DNA of 64,000 nt, taken from NCBI RefSeq assembly GCF_002973525.1, contig NZ_PVEN01000001.1, forward strand, positions 1,364,001-1,428,000, read 5' to 3'. This DNA comes from Paraburkholderia sp. BL21I4N1. GTDB taxonomy: Bacteria; Pseudomonadota; Gammaproteobacteria; Burkholderiales; Burkholderiaceae. The notes below the pieces were generated by a model. It was not told the origin of the DNA, did no database searches, and was given only the letters and a program-made list of their open reading frames with translations. The first letter of the stretch is position 1; each line of letters begins with the position of its first letter. The position numbers and the translations under genes are program-made. Below, in pieces: positions 7,880-19,137 of the stretch.

Positions 7880-8776
7880 CTATCCCTTGCGCGCGAAGTC
7901 CAGAAACGCTTTCACCGCCGCCGTTTTTTCATACTTCCGGTAGGCAATGGCGATTTCCGACGCGATCGCCTTGCCGGCGATATCGCGGTACACGACCCCA
8001 GGCAACGCGATGCATTCGGCCAGTGTTTGCGGCACCACCGCGACCTTGCCGCCCAGCGAGACGCAGGCCAGCACGGACGCGAGCGTGCCGGGCCGGGGTC
8101 CGAGGCGCGGTGAGAAGCGCCCGCGCCGCGCCACTTCGAAGGTGGGCGCCTCCTGTTCCGGCAGCACGAACCACTGGTCGTGCAGTTGCGTGGGTTTGAC
8201 GCTTGCCGACGCGGCCAGCGGGGAGTCCGCCGGGATGGCCAGCACGAAGCGGTCGCGATGCACGGTGGCGGCCTGAATACCGTCCGCGAGCGGCATGGGC
8301 GGACGGACGTAGGCGGCGTCGAGCAGGCCGTCCTGCAACATGGCGGCGACGCCGTCCATCGGCACCTCGCGAATCGAAATCTCGACGCCCGGATGCGTCA
8401 CGCGAAAGCCGCCGACCGAGCGTTGCAACACGCCCGCATAAACCGCCGACGCCACGTAGCCGACTTCGATCCGCCCCAGTTCGCCGCGCTCGGCGAGCAG
8501 CGCGCGTTCTTCGCCGCGAGCGAGGTGGTCGAGCGCGGTGAGCGCCTCGGCGAGGTAGGCGTTGCCGGCCGCGCTCAGCGCCACCGAGCGTTTGGTGCGA
8601 TGAAAGAGCCGCACGCCGAGCAGGTGTTCGGCTTCCTGGATCAGCTTGGTCAGCGACGGCGCGGCGATGCCCAGTTCGTCGGCGGCGCGCGAGAAATGCA
8701 GCAGTCTCGCGACGCAAACGACGGCGCGGATATGGCGGAGTTCGAGTTGGCGCATGGGTTTTTGTATTGCATTCAA
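7880..8776 (-). CDS. LysR-family transcriptional regulator
   Basis: A complete 298-residue LysR protein. The N-terminal winged helix (residues 8-65) has the expected LLHFSRAADELGIAAPSLTKLIQEAEHLLG helix-turn-helix region (given here as family context); an effector-binding domain of the periplasmic-binding-protein type begins near residue 95 (IEVGYVASAVYAGVL). It is divergently transcribed from the MFS transporter at 8871, with only 94 bp between the starts, which strongly suggests it controls that exporter. The inducer is unknown. Confidence 0.9.
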   Translation of the reverse strand: MNAIQKPMRQLELRHIRAVVCVARLLHFSRAADELGIAAPSLTKLIQEAEHLLGVRLFHRTKRSVALSAAGNAYLAEALTALDHLARGEERALLAERGELGRIEVGYVASAVYAGVLQRSVGGFRVTHPGVEISIREVPMDGVAAMLQDGLLDAAYVRPPMPLADGIQAATVHRDRFVLAIPADSPLAASASVKPTQLHDQWFVLPEQEAPTFEVARRGRFSPRLGPRPGTLASVLACVSLGGKVAVVPQTLAECIALPGVVYRDIAGKAIASEIAIAYRKYEKTAAVKAFLDFARKG

Positions 8777-8870
8777 GGCTAATTATTTAGCGATTCTATG
8801 TCAATGACAGGAAATACACGCCTCGTTACGATGAGATCACTTCATTCCCCGTTAGCTAGACACCGCGCTC

Positions 8871-10454
8871 ATGCCACCTGATTCCGCCCACGCCACGACG
8901 CCCACAACCAGACCCGCGCCGGCCGCCAACCCCGCCTTCATCCTCGCCACCGCCTCCGCGACCTGCGCGCTGATCGTGCTCGACACCAACGTCGTCGCCG
9001 TCTCGCTGCCGTCGATCGCGCGCTCGTTCCACGCGAGTTTCGCCGACGTCGAATGGGTCGTCAGCGCCTATATGGTCGCGTTCGCCTCGTGTCTGCTGCC
9101 TGCCGGCGGTCTGGCCGACCGCCTCGGCCGCAAGAAAATGCTGTTGCTCGGGCTTGCCGTGTTCTTTCTGGCGTCGCTCGGGTGCGGGGTGGCGCCGTCC
9201 GCGCTGTTCCTGAACCTCGCGCGCGCGGTCAAGGGCGTGGGCGCGGCGATGTTGCTCACCGCGGCGCTCGCGGTGATCGCGAACACCTTCCACGAAGGCC
9301 CGGCTCGGGTGCGTGCATGGGCCGTGTGGGGCACCTGCATGGGACTGGCCACCACCGTCGCGCCGCTGGTCGGCGGCGTGATCACGCAATGGCTCGGCTG
9401 GCGCTGGATCTTTCTGCTGAATCTGCCGGTGTGCGCGGTGCTGGCGTGGTGCGCGTCGCGCGCGATCGTCGAATCGCGCAATCCGCAGCGCGGTCCGCTC
9501 GACCTCGCCGGTGGCGTCCTGTTCGGATCGGCGCTGTCGCTTGGCATCTGGGCCTTGATCGAAGTGCCCGCCGATGGCCTCGCGAGCTGGCCCACCGCCG
9601 CCAGGCTTGCAGCGTGCGGGCTGCTGCTCGGCTGGTTCGTGCAGCTTCAGCGCGTGCGGGCGCACGCCATGGTCGATCTCGCGCTGTTCCGCCAGCGGCG
9701 TTTCGTCGCCGCCGTGCTCGCGATGTTCGGTTACGCCGCCTGCGCGCAGGTCATGATGACGTTCCTGCCGCTGTATCTGCAGAACGCCTTCGGCCTGTCG
9801 GCGGTGGCGGCGGGCGTCGGCATGCTGCCGTTCGCGCTGGCGATGGTGGTCGGGCCGTACATCGGCGCGGCCCTCGGCAAACGCTTTTCGGCGATGGCGG
9901 TGCTGGCGGGCGGTTTGCTGCTGATCGCGCTGGGCAATCTGTTGACGGCGCTGGTGGCCGGTGACGAGCGCTATGCGCTGGTCGCGCTCGGCATGATCGT
10001 CACGGGACTAGGTGCCGGGATTCTGAACGGCGACACCCAGAAGGCGATCATGGCGTGCGTGCCGCCGGACCGCACCGGCATGGCGTCCGGCATCAGCACG
10101 ACCACGCGTTTTACCGCGATCGTGACCTCGGTCGGCGTGCTCGGCGCGGTGCTCGCGGCCCGCACCCACGCGGCTTTCATCGCCGATACGCCGCTCACGC
10201 CCGAAGTCAGGGCCGCGCTCGACACCGGCTTCATGTCCCGCGTGCTGGCAGGCGATACGACGCAAGCCACCGCGCATATGGCGCCGGTTGTTCGGGCCAC
10301 GCTGATGTCGGCGGCGCACGCGAGCTTTGCTAGTGGCTTTGCCGCCGCGCTGGGGTTGGCCGGGCTCGCTGCGGCGGCGATTGCCGCCGGTGTCTGGCTG
10401 CTGGGCGGCCGGGCCGAAGCGGCGCGGATGCGTGGGGCGGTGTCGAACGGCTAG
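8871..10454 (+). CDS. MFS transporter, DHA2 (EmrB/QacA-like) drug:H+ antiporter
   Basis: The 527-residue protein has about 14 hydrophobic segments and DHA2 features: an acidic first-helix motif (VLDTNVVAVSLPSI), motif A-like GLADRLGRKKMLLLG after helix 2, and GWRWIFLLNLPVCAVLAW in the helix 5 region. It would export toxic organic compounds across the inner membrane in exchange for protons. No EmrA-type adaptor or outer-membrane factor is adjacent. The divergent LysR gene at 7880-8776 is its probable regulator. The start ATG at 8871 leads into a Thr/Pro/Ala-rich cytoplasmic tail before helix 1. Confidence 0.9.
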   Translation: MPPDSAHATTPTTRPAPAANPAFILATASATCALIVLDTNVVAVSLPSIARSFHASFADVEWVVSAYMVAFASCLLPAGGLADRLGRKKMLLLGLAVFFLASLGCGVAPSALFLNLARAVKGVGAAMLLTAALAVIANTFHEGPARVRAWAVWGTCMGLATTVAPLVGGVITQWLGWRWIFLLNLPVCAVLAWCASRAIVESRNPQRGPLDLAGGVLFGSALSLGIWALIEVPADGLASWPTAARLAACGLLLGWFVQLQRVRAHAMVDLALFRQRRFVAAVLAMFGYAACAQVMMTFLPLYLQNAFGLSAVAAGVGMLPFALAMVVGPYIGAALGKRFSAMAVLAGGLLLIALGNLLTALVAGDERYALVALGMIVTGLGAGILNGDTQKAIMACVPPDRTGMASGISTTTRFTAIVTSVGVLGAVLAARTHAAFIADTPLTPEVRAALDTGFMSRVLAGDTTQATAHMAPVVRATLMSAAHASFASGFAAALGLAGLAAAAIAAGVWLLGGRAEAARMRGAVSNG

Positions 10455-10582
10455 AGCATGGCGAGGCTATCCAGCCCGCGCCGTTTTCCGATATCGTGTG
10501 CTGCGTGCTCGCGCCCGAATGACCGCGCAGCACGTCCGGACCCGCCTTCTTCGCTAATCCCGGCAACGCACAAGACGAAAAA

Positions 10583-11062
10583 ATGAGCCATCCCAACATC
10601 GAAGTGATCGAGCGGTTTTACACGGCCTTCCAGCAGCGCGACGGCGAGGCCATGGCCGCCTGCTATGCCGACGACGTGGTCTTCAGCGACCCCGTCTTCG
10701 GCGAATTGCGCGGCGACGAAGCGCGCGACATGTGGCGCATGCTGGTGGCGCGCGCGCAGAACTTCTCGCTGACGTTCGACCACGTCGAGGCGGACGAGCA
10801 CAACGGCCGCGCCCACTGGGTCGCCCGTTACCTGTTCAGCCAGACGGGCCGCGAGGTGGTCAACCGGATCGACGCGCGTTTCGTGTTTCGCGACGGCCGC
10901 ATCGTCGAACATCGCGACAGTTTCGATGTGTGGCTCTGGTCGCGTCAGGCGTTGGGCGCCAAAGGGACGTTGCTCGGCTGGTCGCCGCTGGTGAAGCGCG
11001 CCATCCGCGCACAAGCGAAAAAAGGTCTGGCGCTTTATCGCGGCCGGCAGTTGCAGGGCTGA
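10583..11062 (+). CDS. NTF2/SnoaL-like fold protein
   Basis: The 159-residue product fits the NTF2-like cone fold: IEVIERFYTAFQQRDGEAMA, then CYADDVVFSDPVFGEL, and a C-terminal VNRIDARFVFRDGRIVEHRD. Members are hydrolases, isomerases or binding proteins, and some have no activity. The DxxF/HxD residues are present, but a substrate cannot be assigned. It stands alone on the plus strand between the MFS gene and the 2OG-oxygenase gene. There is no signal peptide, so it is cytoplasmic. Confidence 0.8.
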   Translation: MSHPNIEVIERFYTAFQQRDGEAMAACYADDVVFSDPVFGELRGDEARDMWRMLVARAQNFSLTFDHVEADEHNGRAHWVARYLFSQTGREVVNRIDARFVFRDGRIVEHRDSFDVWLWSRQALGAKGTLLGWSPLVKRAIRAQAKKGLALYRGRQLQG

Positions 11063-11162
11063 GCAACCACCGCTGCCGGCTGCCACCCATCCCACCTCCC
11101 GCTTGCCATGCGCCGGCGAGTTGATACAGTATTTCGTCACGCCGACGAAACGAGGGGATGTC

Positions 11163-12041
11163 ATGCCAGTAGTGGATTCCGCCTGGGAAGAGTGGCTCAG
11201 CAGCAACGTGGCGCGCGGCTGCAGCGTGGATTCGATGATCGACTCGATGGTGCAGGCCGGTTTCACCACCGAGGCCGCACGCTCCGCCGTCCACAAGGCG
11301 TTCGGCCAGGAAGCGCAGGACGCCGGCGCGGCGTCGCTTGCCGCGACCGAGGCCGTGCTCGCCAAGACCGCGCCGCGCACCTATCACTACGACGAAGCGC
11401 CGGTCGCCGCCGGCAACGTGATCCGTGCCCACGACCGCGACGTGCGTGTAGTGATGCGCTGCGAGCGCCCGCAAGTCATCGTGTTCGCCGACGTGCTGTC
11501 GCCGGAAGAATGCGAGGAGATGATCGAGCGTTCGCGGCATCGGCTGAAACGCTCCACGATCGTCAATCCCGACACCGGCAAGGAAGACGTGATTCGCAAC
11601 CGCACTAGCGAGGGCATCTGGTATCAGCGCGGCGAAGACGCGTTCATCGAGAAGCTGGACCGCCGCATCTCCAGCCTGATGAACTGGCCGGTCGAAAACG
11701 GCGAAGGGCTGCAGATTCTGCACTACGGCGTGACCGGCGAATACCGTCCGCATTTCGACTACTTCCCACCCGATCAACCCGGCAGCGCCGTGCATACCGC
11801 GCAGGGCGGCCAGCGTGTATCGACGCTGGTGATCTATCTGAACGACGTGCCCGACGGCGGCGAGACGATTTTCCCGGAAGCGGGTTTTTCGGTCGCGGCG
11901 AACCAGGGCGGCGCGGTGTATTTCCGTTACATGAACGGCCAGCGTCAGCTCGATCCGCTGACCTTGCACGGCGGCTCGCCCGTGCTCGGCGGCGACAAAT
12001 GGATCATGACGAAGTGGATGCGCGAACGCGCCTACGGCTGA
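11163..12041 (+). CDS. 2-oxoglutarate/Fe(II) dioxygenase, prolyl 4-hydroxylase-like
   Basis: Start ATG at 11163 is preferred over an upstream in-frame ATG at 11103 because GAGGGG precedes it at the right distance. The 292-residue protein has a helical N-terminal domain (to about residue 70) and a P4H-type C-terminal domain. Iron ligands are visible as HFD (YRPHFDYF) and a distal His in LHGGSPV, with the 2OG-binding Lys in GGDKWIMTKWMRE. Family members hydroxylate peptidyl proline or small molecules; the bacterial substrate is unknown. It is an isolated gene, convergent with the CDF gene. Confidence 0.85.
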   Translation: MPVVDSAWEEWLSSNVARGCSVDSMIDSMVQAGFTTEAARSAVHKAFGQEAQDAGAASLAATEAVLAKTAPRTYHYDEAPVAAGNVIRAHDRDVRVVMRCERPQVIVFADVLSPEECEEMIERSRHRLKRSTIVNPDTGKEDVIRNRTSEGIWYQRGEDAFIEKLDRRISSLMNWPVENGEGLQILHYGVTGEYRPHFDYFPPDQPGSAVHTAQGGQRVSTLVIYLNDVPDGGETIFPEAGFSVAANQGGAVYFRYMNGQRQLDPLTLHGGSPVLGGDKWIMTKWMRERAYG

Positions 12042-12071
12042 CGTCGCGCGATCGACCCGACGTTCGACCCG

Positions 12072-12737
12072 TTATTCGACCGTCTGGCCGACCGTGATGG
12101 TGGCGGCGTCGGTCGAGCCGGCGAGCAGTTGTTTCAAGGCAGTGCGTCCGCTCGTGTAACCCATCCGCAGAATCATCAGGCCGATCGCGGCGCCGGCCAC
12201 GTGGTCGAGCACCGCCACGCCGGCCAGACTGCCGGCCAGTCCCAACGTCGCGACCAGTGCCGACACCGCGTCCACGCGAGCGTGATAGGCACTGGCCAGC
12301 AGCATCGCCGAACCGGTGCGGCGGGCTTCGGCGCGCATGTAGCGAAACAGCGTTTCCTTGGCGAGCATCACGAAGCCGCTGATGGCGAGCGCGCCGATAT
12401 GCATGGCGGTGCTGTCGGTCAGCGTCGACGTTTGCGCGATGCTGTTCCACAGCATTTCGATCGCCGTGACGCTCAGCACGGCGGCGATGAAGAGCGACGC
12501 CAGCGCCTGCTCGATGCCGTTGCCGGCGTCGCGCGGGGTGGTGCCGCGTTGTCGCGTGGTGAGGTAGAGCACGATCAGCACGACGCTGTCGGCGGCCAGA
12601 TCGCTCAGCGTGTGGATGCCGTCGGCAAACAGTCCGTCCGAATGCGCCATCATGCCGATGGCGATTTGCATCGCGCAGAGGAAAGCGTTGAGCAGCGCGC
12701 TCGCGGAGGCGGCCTTAAACAAGGTGACCACCGGCAA
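12072..12737 (-). CDS. Cation diffusion facilitator transmembrane domain protein, no C-terminal domain
   Basis: The 221-residue protein carries the CDF core: helix 2 HSDGLFADGIHTLSD and helix 5 HARVDAVSA, supplying the HxxxD/DxxxD-type metal site, with six predicted helices. Ordinary CDF proteins are about 300 residues and end in a cytoplasmic ferredoxin-like dimerisation and metal-sensing domain; here the chain stops about 25 residues after helix 6. It may export Zn, Co, Fe or Mn, but the missing domain makes specificity and regulation uncertain. The frame ends in a normal stop, so this is either a natural short form or a stable truncation. Confidence 0.8.
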   Translation of the reverse strand: MPVVTLFKAASASALLNAFLCAMQIAIGMMAHSDGLFADGIHTLSDLAADSVVLIVLYLTTRQRGTTPRDAGNGIEQALASLFIAAVLSVTAIEMLWNSIAQTSTLTDSTAMHIGALAISGFVMLAKETLFRYMRAEARRTGSAMLLASAYHARVDAVSALVATLGLAGSLAGVAVLDHVAGAAIGLMILRMGYTSGRTALKQLLAGSTDAATITVGQTVE

Positions 12738-12857
12738 GGGCAGGGCTGCGGCAGTCGCGCTCGAAAAGCTGGGACATGGGGTGGGGACCGTTTTTTCTGT
12801 TGTCGCAGCAAAGTACCGGGCGAACGTGGCACGGCGATGACAGCGGTCCGATGGTGC

Positions 12858-13292
12858 TCAGTCCGTCTTGTAGATAGCCGGGTTATGCAATTCCATATAA
12901 CGCTCCGGATTCGCCAGGCCGGTGAAGCCATGCGGCGCGTACACGTGATGCGCATCGCTCGTGACCAGCACGATGCGTCGCAAACCGGTGAGCGAGGGGC
13001 TCGCGAAAACGTGCTTCAGCAGCGCGGACGCGACGCCCTGGCCGCGATAGGCCGGCAACACGAAGACATCGCACAGGTACGCGAAGGTGGCTTCGTCCGT
13101 GACGAGGCGCACGAACGCGATCTGTTTGCCGTCGAGATAGCCGCCGAAACAGAGCGAGCCCGCGACGGCGCGCTCGAAGGTGTCGCGCGGCATGCCTTTG
13201 GCCCACGGCGTGTGTTGCGTCAGGAAGGTGTAGACCATCTCGACGTCGAGATCGGCCTTGTTGTTCGAGATGGTCAATTCGTTCGATTGCAC
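12858..13292 (-). CDS. GNAT family N-acetyltransferase
   Basis: The GTG at 13292 is chosen as start because AAGGAGA precedes it; the open frame extends further upstream without another good site. The 144-residue protein has the GNAT acetyl-CoA loop VLPAYRGQGVASALL (motif A), preceded by strand AYLCDVFV and followed by GLRRIVLVTSDAHHVYAPHGF. It acetylates a small molecule or protein terminus; the substrate is unknown. It is a single gene between the CDF gene and an MFS exporter. Confidence 0.87.
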   Translation of the reverse strand: MQSNELTISNNKADLDVEMVYTFLTQHTPWAKGMPRDTFERAVAGSLCFGGYLDGKQIAFVRLVTDEATFAYLCDVFVLPAYRGQGVASALLKHVFASPSLTGLRRIVLVTSDAHHVYAPHGFTGLANPERYMELHNPAIYKTD

Positions 13293-13405
13293 CGCGTGTC
13301 TCCTTTTGCTTTGTCGACGCACCCAAAAAAATACGGCGGTGCTCCGTTTCGCGCACCGCCGCATCAGATCACTGCCTCAGGCTATGACGCGCAACGCGCT
13401 CGCCG

Positions 13406-14845
13406 TCAACTCTTCGCGGGATCTTCATTGCCGCGCGAGCCGCCGCCGATGCTTTGCCCCGCGTTATGCGGCAGACCCCAGTAGCCGATCACGGACACCA
13501 GCGTCAGCACGCCGGCGAACAGAAACGCCAGGCGGAAATCGTCGAGCGTGAACACGCGGCCCGTCGTCTCGCCGTTGAAGAACGCCGCCGCCCGCAGTGA
13601 CACCGCGCCGAACGCGATGCCCAGGCCGATCGTCATCTGCGCCGCGGCGCTCCACAGCGTGCTGGCCGCGCTCATCTGCGGTTGCGCGACGTCGGCATAG
13701 GCGAGGGTGGCGAGCGTGGAAAATTGCATGGAGCGCGCCACGCCGTAGACGAACACGACGATCAGCACCAGCGCGAGCGGCACGTTCGGCGTCAGCAGCC
13801 CACAGGCGACGATGAACAGGCCCGCGACCGTCACATCCACGATCGACACCATGCGGAAGCCGTAGCGCTGCAGAATGCGCGTGGTCAGCGCCTTCATGCC
13901 GAGGTTGCCGAGCGCGCTCGCGAGCAGCAACAACCCCGACTTGAACGCGGACAGGCCGAAGCCGACCTGGAACAGCAGCGGCATCAGATACGGCACCGCG
14001 CCGATGCCGATCCGCGTGAACGAGCCGGTCACGACGGTCACGGAAAAAGTCGGAATCTTCAGCGTGGACACGTCGATCAGCGGATGCGGATGACGCCTGG
14101 CATGCTGGAACGCCACGATGCCCGTCAGCAAGCCGAACAGCACGACCGCGCCCGCGACCCAGGGGTTTTCGCCGGGCTGGCTCGCCAGTTCCGCGCCGTA
14201 CAGGATCGCGGTGAGCGTCGTGCCGCTGAGCAGCAGGCCGACCACGTCGAGCGGTTTGCGCTCCGTGCCGCGCAGGTTCGGCACCAACGCGAGCGCCACC
14301 GCCATGACCGCGATGCCGAACGGCACGTTGAGCAGAAAGATCCAGCGCCACGACGCGTAAGTCGTGATGAAGCCGCCGACCGGCGGTCCGACCACCGGCG
14401 CGGCGATCGCCGGCCACGTGATGGTGGAGATGGCCTGCATCATGCGGCTTTTCTCGGTGCTGCGAACCACGATCAGGCGGCCCACCGGCACCATCATCGC
14501 GCCGCCGATCCCTTGCAGCAGACGCGCCGCGGTAAATTCGGCGACGTTCTGCGACAGCCCGCACAACACCGAGGCCACCGTGAACACGCCGATCGCGCTG
14601 AAGAACACCGTGCGCGACCCGCAGCGATCGGCGACCCAGCCGCTCACCGGGATAAAGATCGCCAGCGCCAGCATGTAGGCCGTCATGCCGAGACTGAGGC
14701 TGTTGGGACCGACGCCGAACGAGTGCGCCATCTGCGGCAGCGCGGTGGCGATCACCGTCGTGTCGAGATATTCCATGAAGAAGGTCGCCGCGACGATGTA
14801 CGGCAGCCAGCCAATGTGCGAATTGCGTGCGCCGCTTGCGGTCAT
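13406..14845 (-). CDS. MFS transporter, DHA2 (EmrB-like) drug efflux protein
   Basis: The 479-residue protein starts at ATG 14845 behind GAGGGT. It has about 14 membrane segments, an acidic first helix (FFMEYLDTTVIATALPQM), motif A GWVADRCGSRTVFF and motif C-like glycine/proline patterns in helix 5. This is the second DHA2 exporter in the window, but it has no adjacent regulator or adaptor gene. The last residues (SIGGGSRGNEDPAKS) are a polar tail. The roughly 315 bp upstream to 15160 hold its promoter region; I see no other feature there. Confidence 0.88.
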   Translation of the reverse strand: MTASGARNSHIGWLPYIVAATFFMEYLDTTVIATALPQMAHSFGVGPNSLSLGMTAYMLALAIFIPVSGWVADRCGSRTVFFSAIGVFTVASVLCGLSQNVAEFTAARLLQGIGGAMMVPVGRLIVVRSTEKSRMMQAISTITWPAIAAPVVGPPVGGFITTYASWRWIFLLNVPFGIAVMAVALALVPNLRGTERKPLDVVGLLLSGTTLTAILYGAELASQPGENPWVAGAVVLFGLLTGIVAFQHARRHPHPLIDVSTLKIPTFSVTVVTGSFTRIGIGAVPYLMPLLFQVGFGLSAFKSGLLLLASALGNLGMKALTTRILQRYGFRMVSIVDVTVAGLFIVACGLLTPNVPLALVLIVVFVYGVARSMQFSTLATLAYADVAQPQMSAASTLWSAAAQMTIGLGIAFGAVSLRAAAFFNGETTGRVFTLDDFRLAFLFAGVLTLVSVIGYWGLPHNAGQSIGGGSRGNEDPAKS

Positions 14846-15160
14846 TGCCCGACCCTCGTGGCTTGCGTGCGACGTGCAACGAGGGCGTGCGGGACGCGCG
14901 AAAGGCGAGCGCGATTCTGAATTGGCTTCATGTTCTTGCAACTACCTTACGAAAGCGGGTTTCCGGCATGCGGACAGGGACGAGCGGTGAGATGGCGGCC
15001 CATACGGTGACGTACCGGTAGAAACAGGGCGCATGGCCGCCAGCCTTGAATCGTAACGCAACCGACCCGCTTGTATCGCCGGGGATTGCCGTATTCAAGG
15101 CGGATGCCGGGCCGACCGCAAGCCTGCGACGGCCCGCCGGCTCCCCGCTTACCTCTCGCC

Positions 15161-16042
15161 TCAGTCCTTCGCGGCGTACTCGCGGTCCAGCTTGTCGTAC
15201 AGCGGCTTGTTGACGAGCCGCTGACGTTCGCTGAACGGCGCCACCAGCGTGGCGTCCTCGTCGAGACGGCCGTTACTCTTCAGCGTGCCCAGCGCGCGCT
15301 GCATGCCGAGCACCGCGCCCTGCAGCGCCGCGTTCGCATACAGCACGATGCCGTAGCCGAGTTTCGCCAGCGCTTCGCGCGACTGCACCGGCGTCTTGCC
15401 GCCAATCACGATGTTGATGAGTTGCGGCGTGTCGAACAGCGCCGGCAGTCGTTCGATATCGGCCAGCGATTCGGTTGCCTCGATAAACAGAATGTCGGCA
15501 CCGGCTTCGATAAAGCGATGGCCGCGCTCGATCGCGTCTTCGATACCGTGGACCGCGGTCGCGTCGGTGCGCGCCATGATCTGCAGATTGCCGTCTTCGC
15601 GGGCGTCGACGGCCGCGCGGATCTTGCCGACCATCTCGCTCGCGCTGACCACTTCCTTGCCGGCAAAGTGGCCGCATTTCTTCGGCATGATCTGGTCTTC
15701 GAACTGAATCACGTCGGCGCCGCTGCGTTCGAGGACGCGCACGGTCTGGCGCACGTTCAGCGCATTGCCGAAGCCGGTGTCGGCGTCGACGATCAGCGGC
15801 AGCGCGACGGCGTCGCGAATCCGCGCCGTGTGCTCGGCGACTTCCGCGAGACCGATGAAGCCGAGGTCGGGCAGGCCCAGCGACATATTGGTGACGCCCG
15901 CGCCGGTAATGTAGATCGCCTCGAAACCGGCGTCTTCGATGACGCGTGCGCTCATCGCATTGAAAGCGCCGGGCACGAGCAGGCCTTGGCGTTCGTTGAC
16001 TCGGGCGCGGAACGCGGCGCGACGGATGGCGGAAGTGGTCAT
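15161..16042 (-). CDS. Isocitrate lyase/PEP mutase superfamily enzyme (2-methylisocitrate lyase or oxaloacetate decarboxylase-like)
   Basis: Start ATG at 16042 is preferred; an upstream in-frame ATG at 16105 would lie within the sigma-54 promoter. The 293-residue protein has the TIM-barrel signatures of the superfamily: DADTGFGNALNV with metal-binding Asp, EDQIMPKKCGH with the catalytic KKCGH loop, and ARTDATAV. These enzymes cleave or rearrange C-C or C-P bonds in 2-hydroxy or phosphono acids. The divergent PrpR-like activator suggests a methylcitrate-type substrate, but prpC/prpD are absent and the sequence is not a close PrpB. A sigma-54 promoter (16094-16109) drives it. Confidence 0.82.
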   Translation of the reverse strand: MTTSAIRRAAFRARVNERQGLLVPGAFNAMSARVIEDAGFEAIYITGAGVTNMSLGLPDLGFIGLAEVAEHTARIRDAVALPLIVDADTGFGNALNVRQTVRVLERSGADVIQFEDQIMPKKCGHFAGKEVVSASEMVGKIRAAVDAREDGNLQIMARTDATAVHGIEDAIERGHRFIEAGADILFIEATESLADIERLPALFDTPQLINIVIGGKTPVQSREALAKLGYGIVLYANAALQGAVLGMQRALGTLKSNGRLDEDATLVAPFSERQRLVNKPLYDKLDREYAAKD

Positions 16043-16093
16043 GACGGTGTGTCTCCAGTTGGAAATGTGAGTAACGGAATCTGGACGTAACTT

Positions 16094-16109
16094 TGCAGGA
16101 ACCATGCCA
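16094..16109 (-). promoter_or_regulatory. Sigma-54 (-24/-12) promoter of the PEP mutase-family gene
   Basis: On the minus strand TGGCATGGTTCCTGCA shows GG-N10-GC spacing and 5 of 6 matches to the -24 TGGCAC element plus TGCA at -12. It lies 52 bp upstream of the ATG at 16042 and about 90 bp from the palindrome at 16198-16223, the usual distance for an enhancer bound by a sigma-54 activator. Confidence 0.8.
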
Positions 16110-16197
16110 TTGCTGTTTGGTTGAGACTTTGTGCCGAACGATCAACGGATTAGGTGAAAAACGAGGCGTGCGGCGGTTCGTGGCACAATGCACAGAC

Positions 16198-16223
16198 CGT
16201 TCCATGAAACGTTTCATGGAACG
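16198..16223. promoter_or_regulatory. Perfect 26-bp palindrome, likely enhancer/operator of the PrpR-like regulator
   Basis: Bases 16198-16223 form a perfect inverted repeat centred on AAACGTTT (arm CGTTCCATGAAAC). The half-site ACGTTTCAT recurs once more at 16221-16229, giving an extra overlapping arm. It lies 24 bp before the regulator start and upstream of the sigma-54 promoter of the divergent gene, so it could serve activation of one and autoregulation of the other. Confidence 0.75.
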
Positions 16224-16246
16224 TTTCATATCTGGAGCGGAGGGCC

Positions 16247-18277
<2,031 letters not shown>

Positions 18278-18308
18278 GCCGACGCAATAGCCTGCGGCGG
18301 CGCAACAA

Positions 18309-18345
18309 ATAGTGTAAAACTATCGCAATTATTGAAACACTCCAC
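18309..18345 (+). promoter_or_regulatory. OxyR-type binding site upstream of ahpC
   Basis: ATAGTGTAAAACTAT (18309-18323) matches the OxyR half-element ATAGNTNNNANCTAT except at one position. After a 7-bp spacer comes a weaker second half (ATTGAAACACTCCAC, 18331-18345). The pair sits 69-105 bp upstream of the ahpC ATG, as expected for OxyR activation. Confidence 0.55.
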
Positions 18346-18413
18346 TTTACCTATTAAGCGTCGTCTGACATACTGACTCCACTTTCCAACCACTCCGAAA
18401 GAGGACTCAGTAA

Positions 18414-18977
18414 ATGCCGATCATCAATAGTCAAGTCAAACCGTTCAAGGCGCAGGCTTATCACAATGGCGATTTCAAGACCGTCACGGAAGAAAGCCTG
18501 AAGGGCAAGTGGTCGGTGTTCGTTTTCTATCCGGCTGACTTCACGTTTGTCTGCCCGACCGAACTGGGTGACCTGGCCGACCGTTACGACGAATTCAAGA
18601 AGCTGGGCGTTGAAATCTACAGCGTGTCGACCGACACGCACTTCACGCACAAGGCATGGCACGACACGTCGGACACGATCCAGAAGATCAAGTACCCGAT
18701 GCTGGCCGACCCGACGCTGGCAATTTCGCGCAACTTCGACGTGCTGATCGAAGAAGAAGGCCTGGCACTGCGCGGCACGTTCGTGATCAACCCGGAAGGC
18801 GAGATCAAGCTGAGCGAAGTGCACGACAACGGCATCGGCCGTGACGCAGGCGAACTGCTGCGCAAGGTGCAAGCTGCGCAATACGTCGCGGCTCACCCGG
18901 GTGAAGTGTGCCCCGCCAAGTGGACGCCGGGCGCAGAAACGCTGACGCCGTCGCTGGACCTGATCGGCAAGATCTAA
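18414..18977 (+). CDS. ahpC: Alkyl hydroperoxide reductase subunit C (2-Cys peroxiredoxin)
   Basis: The 187-residue protein is of standard AhpC length. The peroxidatic cysteine is in [14 protein letters not shown] (about residue 47) and the resolving cysteine in EVCPAKW near residue 166, so both catalytic thiols are intact. It reduces H2O2 and organic hydroperoxides in the cytoplasm and is recycled by AhpF, encoded 160 bp downstream. GAGGACTC precedes the ATG. Codon choice is strongly biased, as for a highly expressed gene. An OxyR-like site lies upstream. Confidence 0.97.
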   Translation: MPIINSQVKPFKAQAYHNGDFKTVTEESLKGKWSVFVFYPADFTFVCPTELGDLADRYDEFKKLGVEIYSVSTDTHFTHKAWHDTSDTIQKIKYPMLADPTLAISRNFDVLIEEEGLALRGTFVINPEGEIKLSEVHDNGIGRDAGELLRKVQAAQYVAAHPGEVCPAKWTPGAETLTPSLDLIGKI

Positions 18978-19137
18978 GGTCTCCAGACCGCTGGTAGCAC
19001 CCGCAACAAGCGCCTCACGGCGTGTCACCGTGCGGACGGTTCATTAGAACGGTTCGCACGTCCCCGGGCCGTACCTTCCTCTCTGGATGTGTGCGGCGCC
19101 GGGAACCCAATACCCATCGCCACGGAATCGAATCGCC

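Noticed and set aside
13682..14920. 412-codon plus-strand frame
   Set aside because: Antisense shadow of the DHA2 exporter at 13406-14845, rich in Arg/His and with no motif.
15071..16090. 339-codon plus-strand frame opposite the PEP mutase-family gene
   Set aside because: The minus-strand frame has the KKCGH active site and a sigma-54 promoter; the plus frame has nothing recognisable.
16180..16200. TGGCACAATGCACAG as a forward sigma-54 promoter for the regulator
   Set aside because: GG to GC spacing is 6 bp instead of 10.
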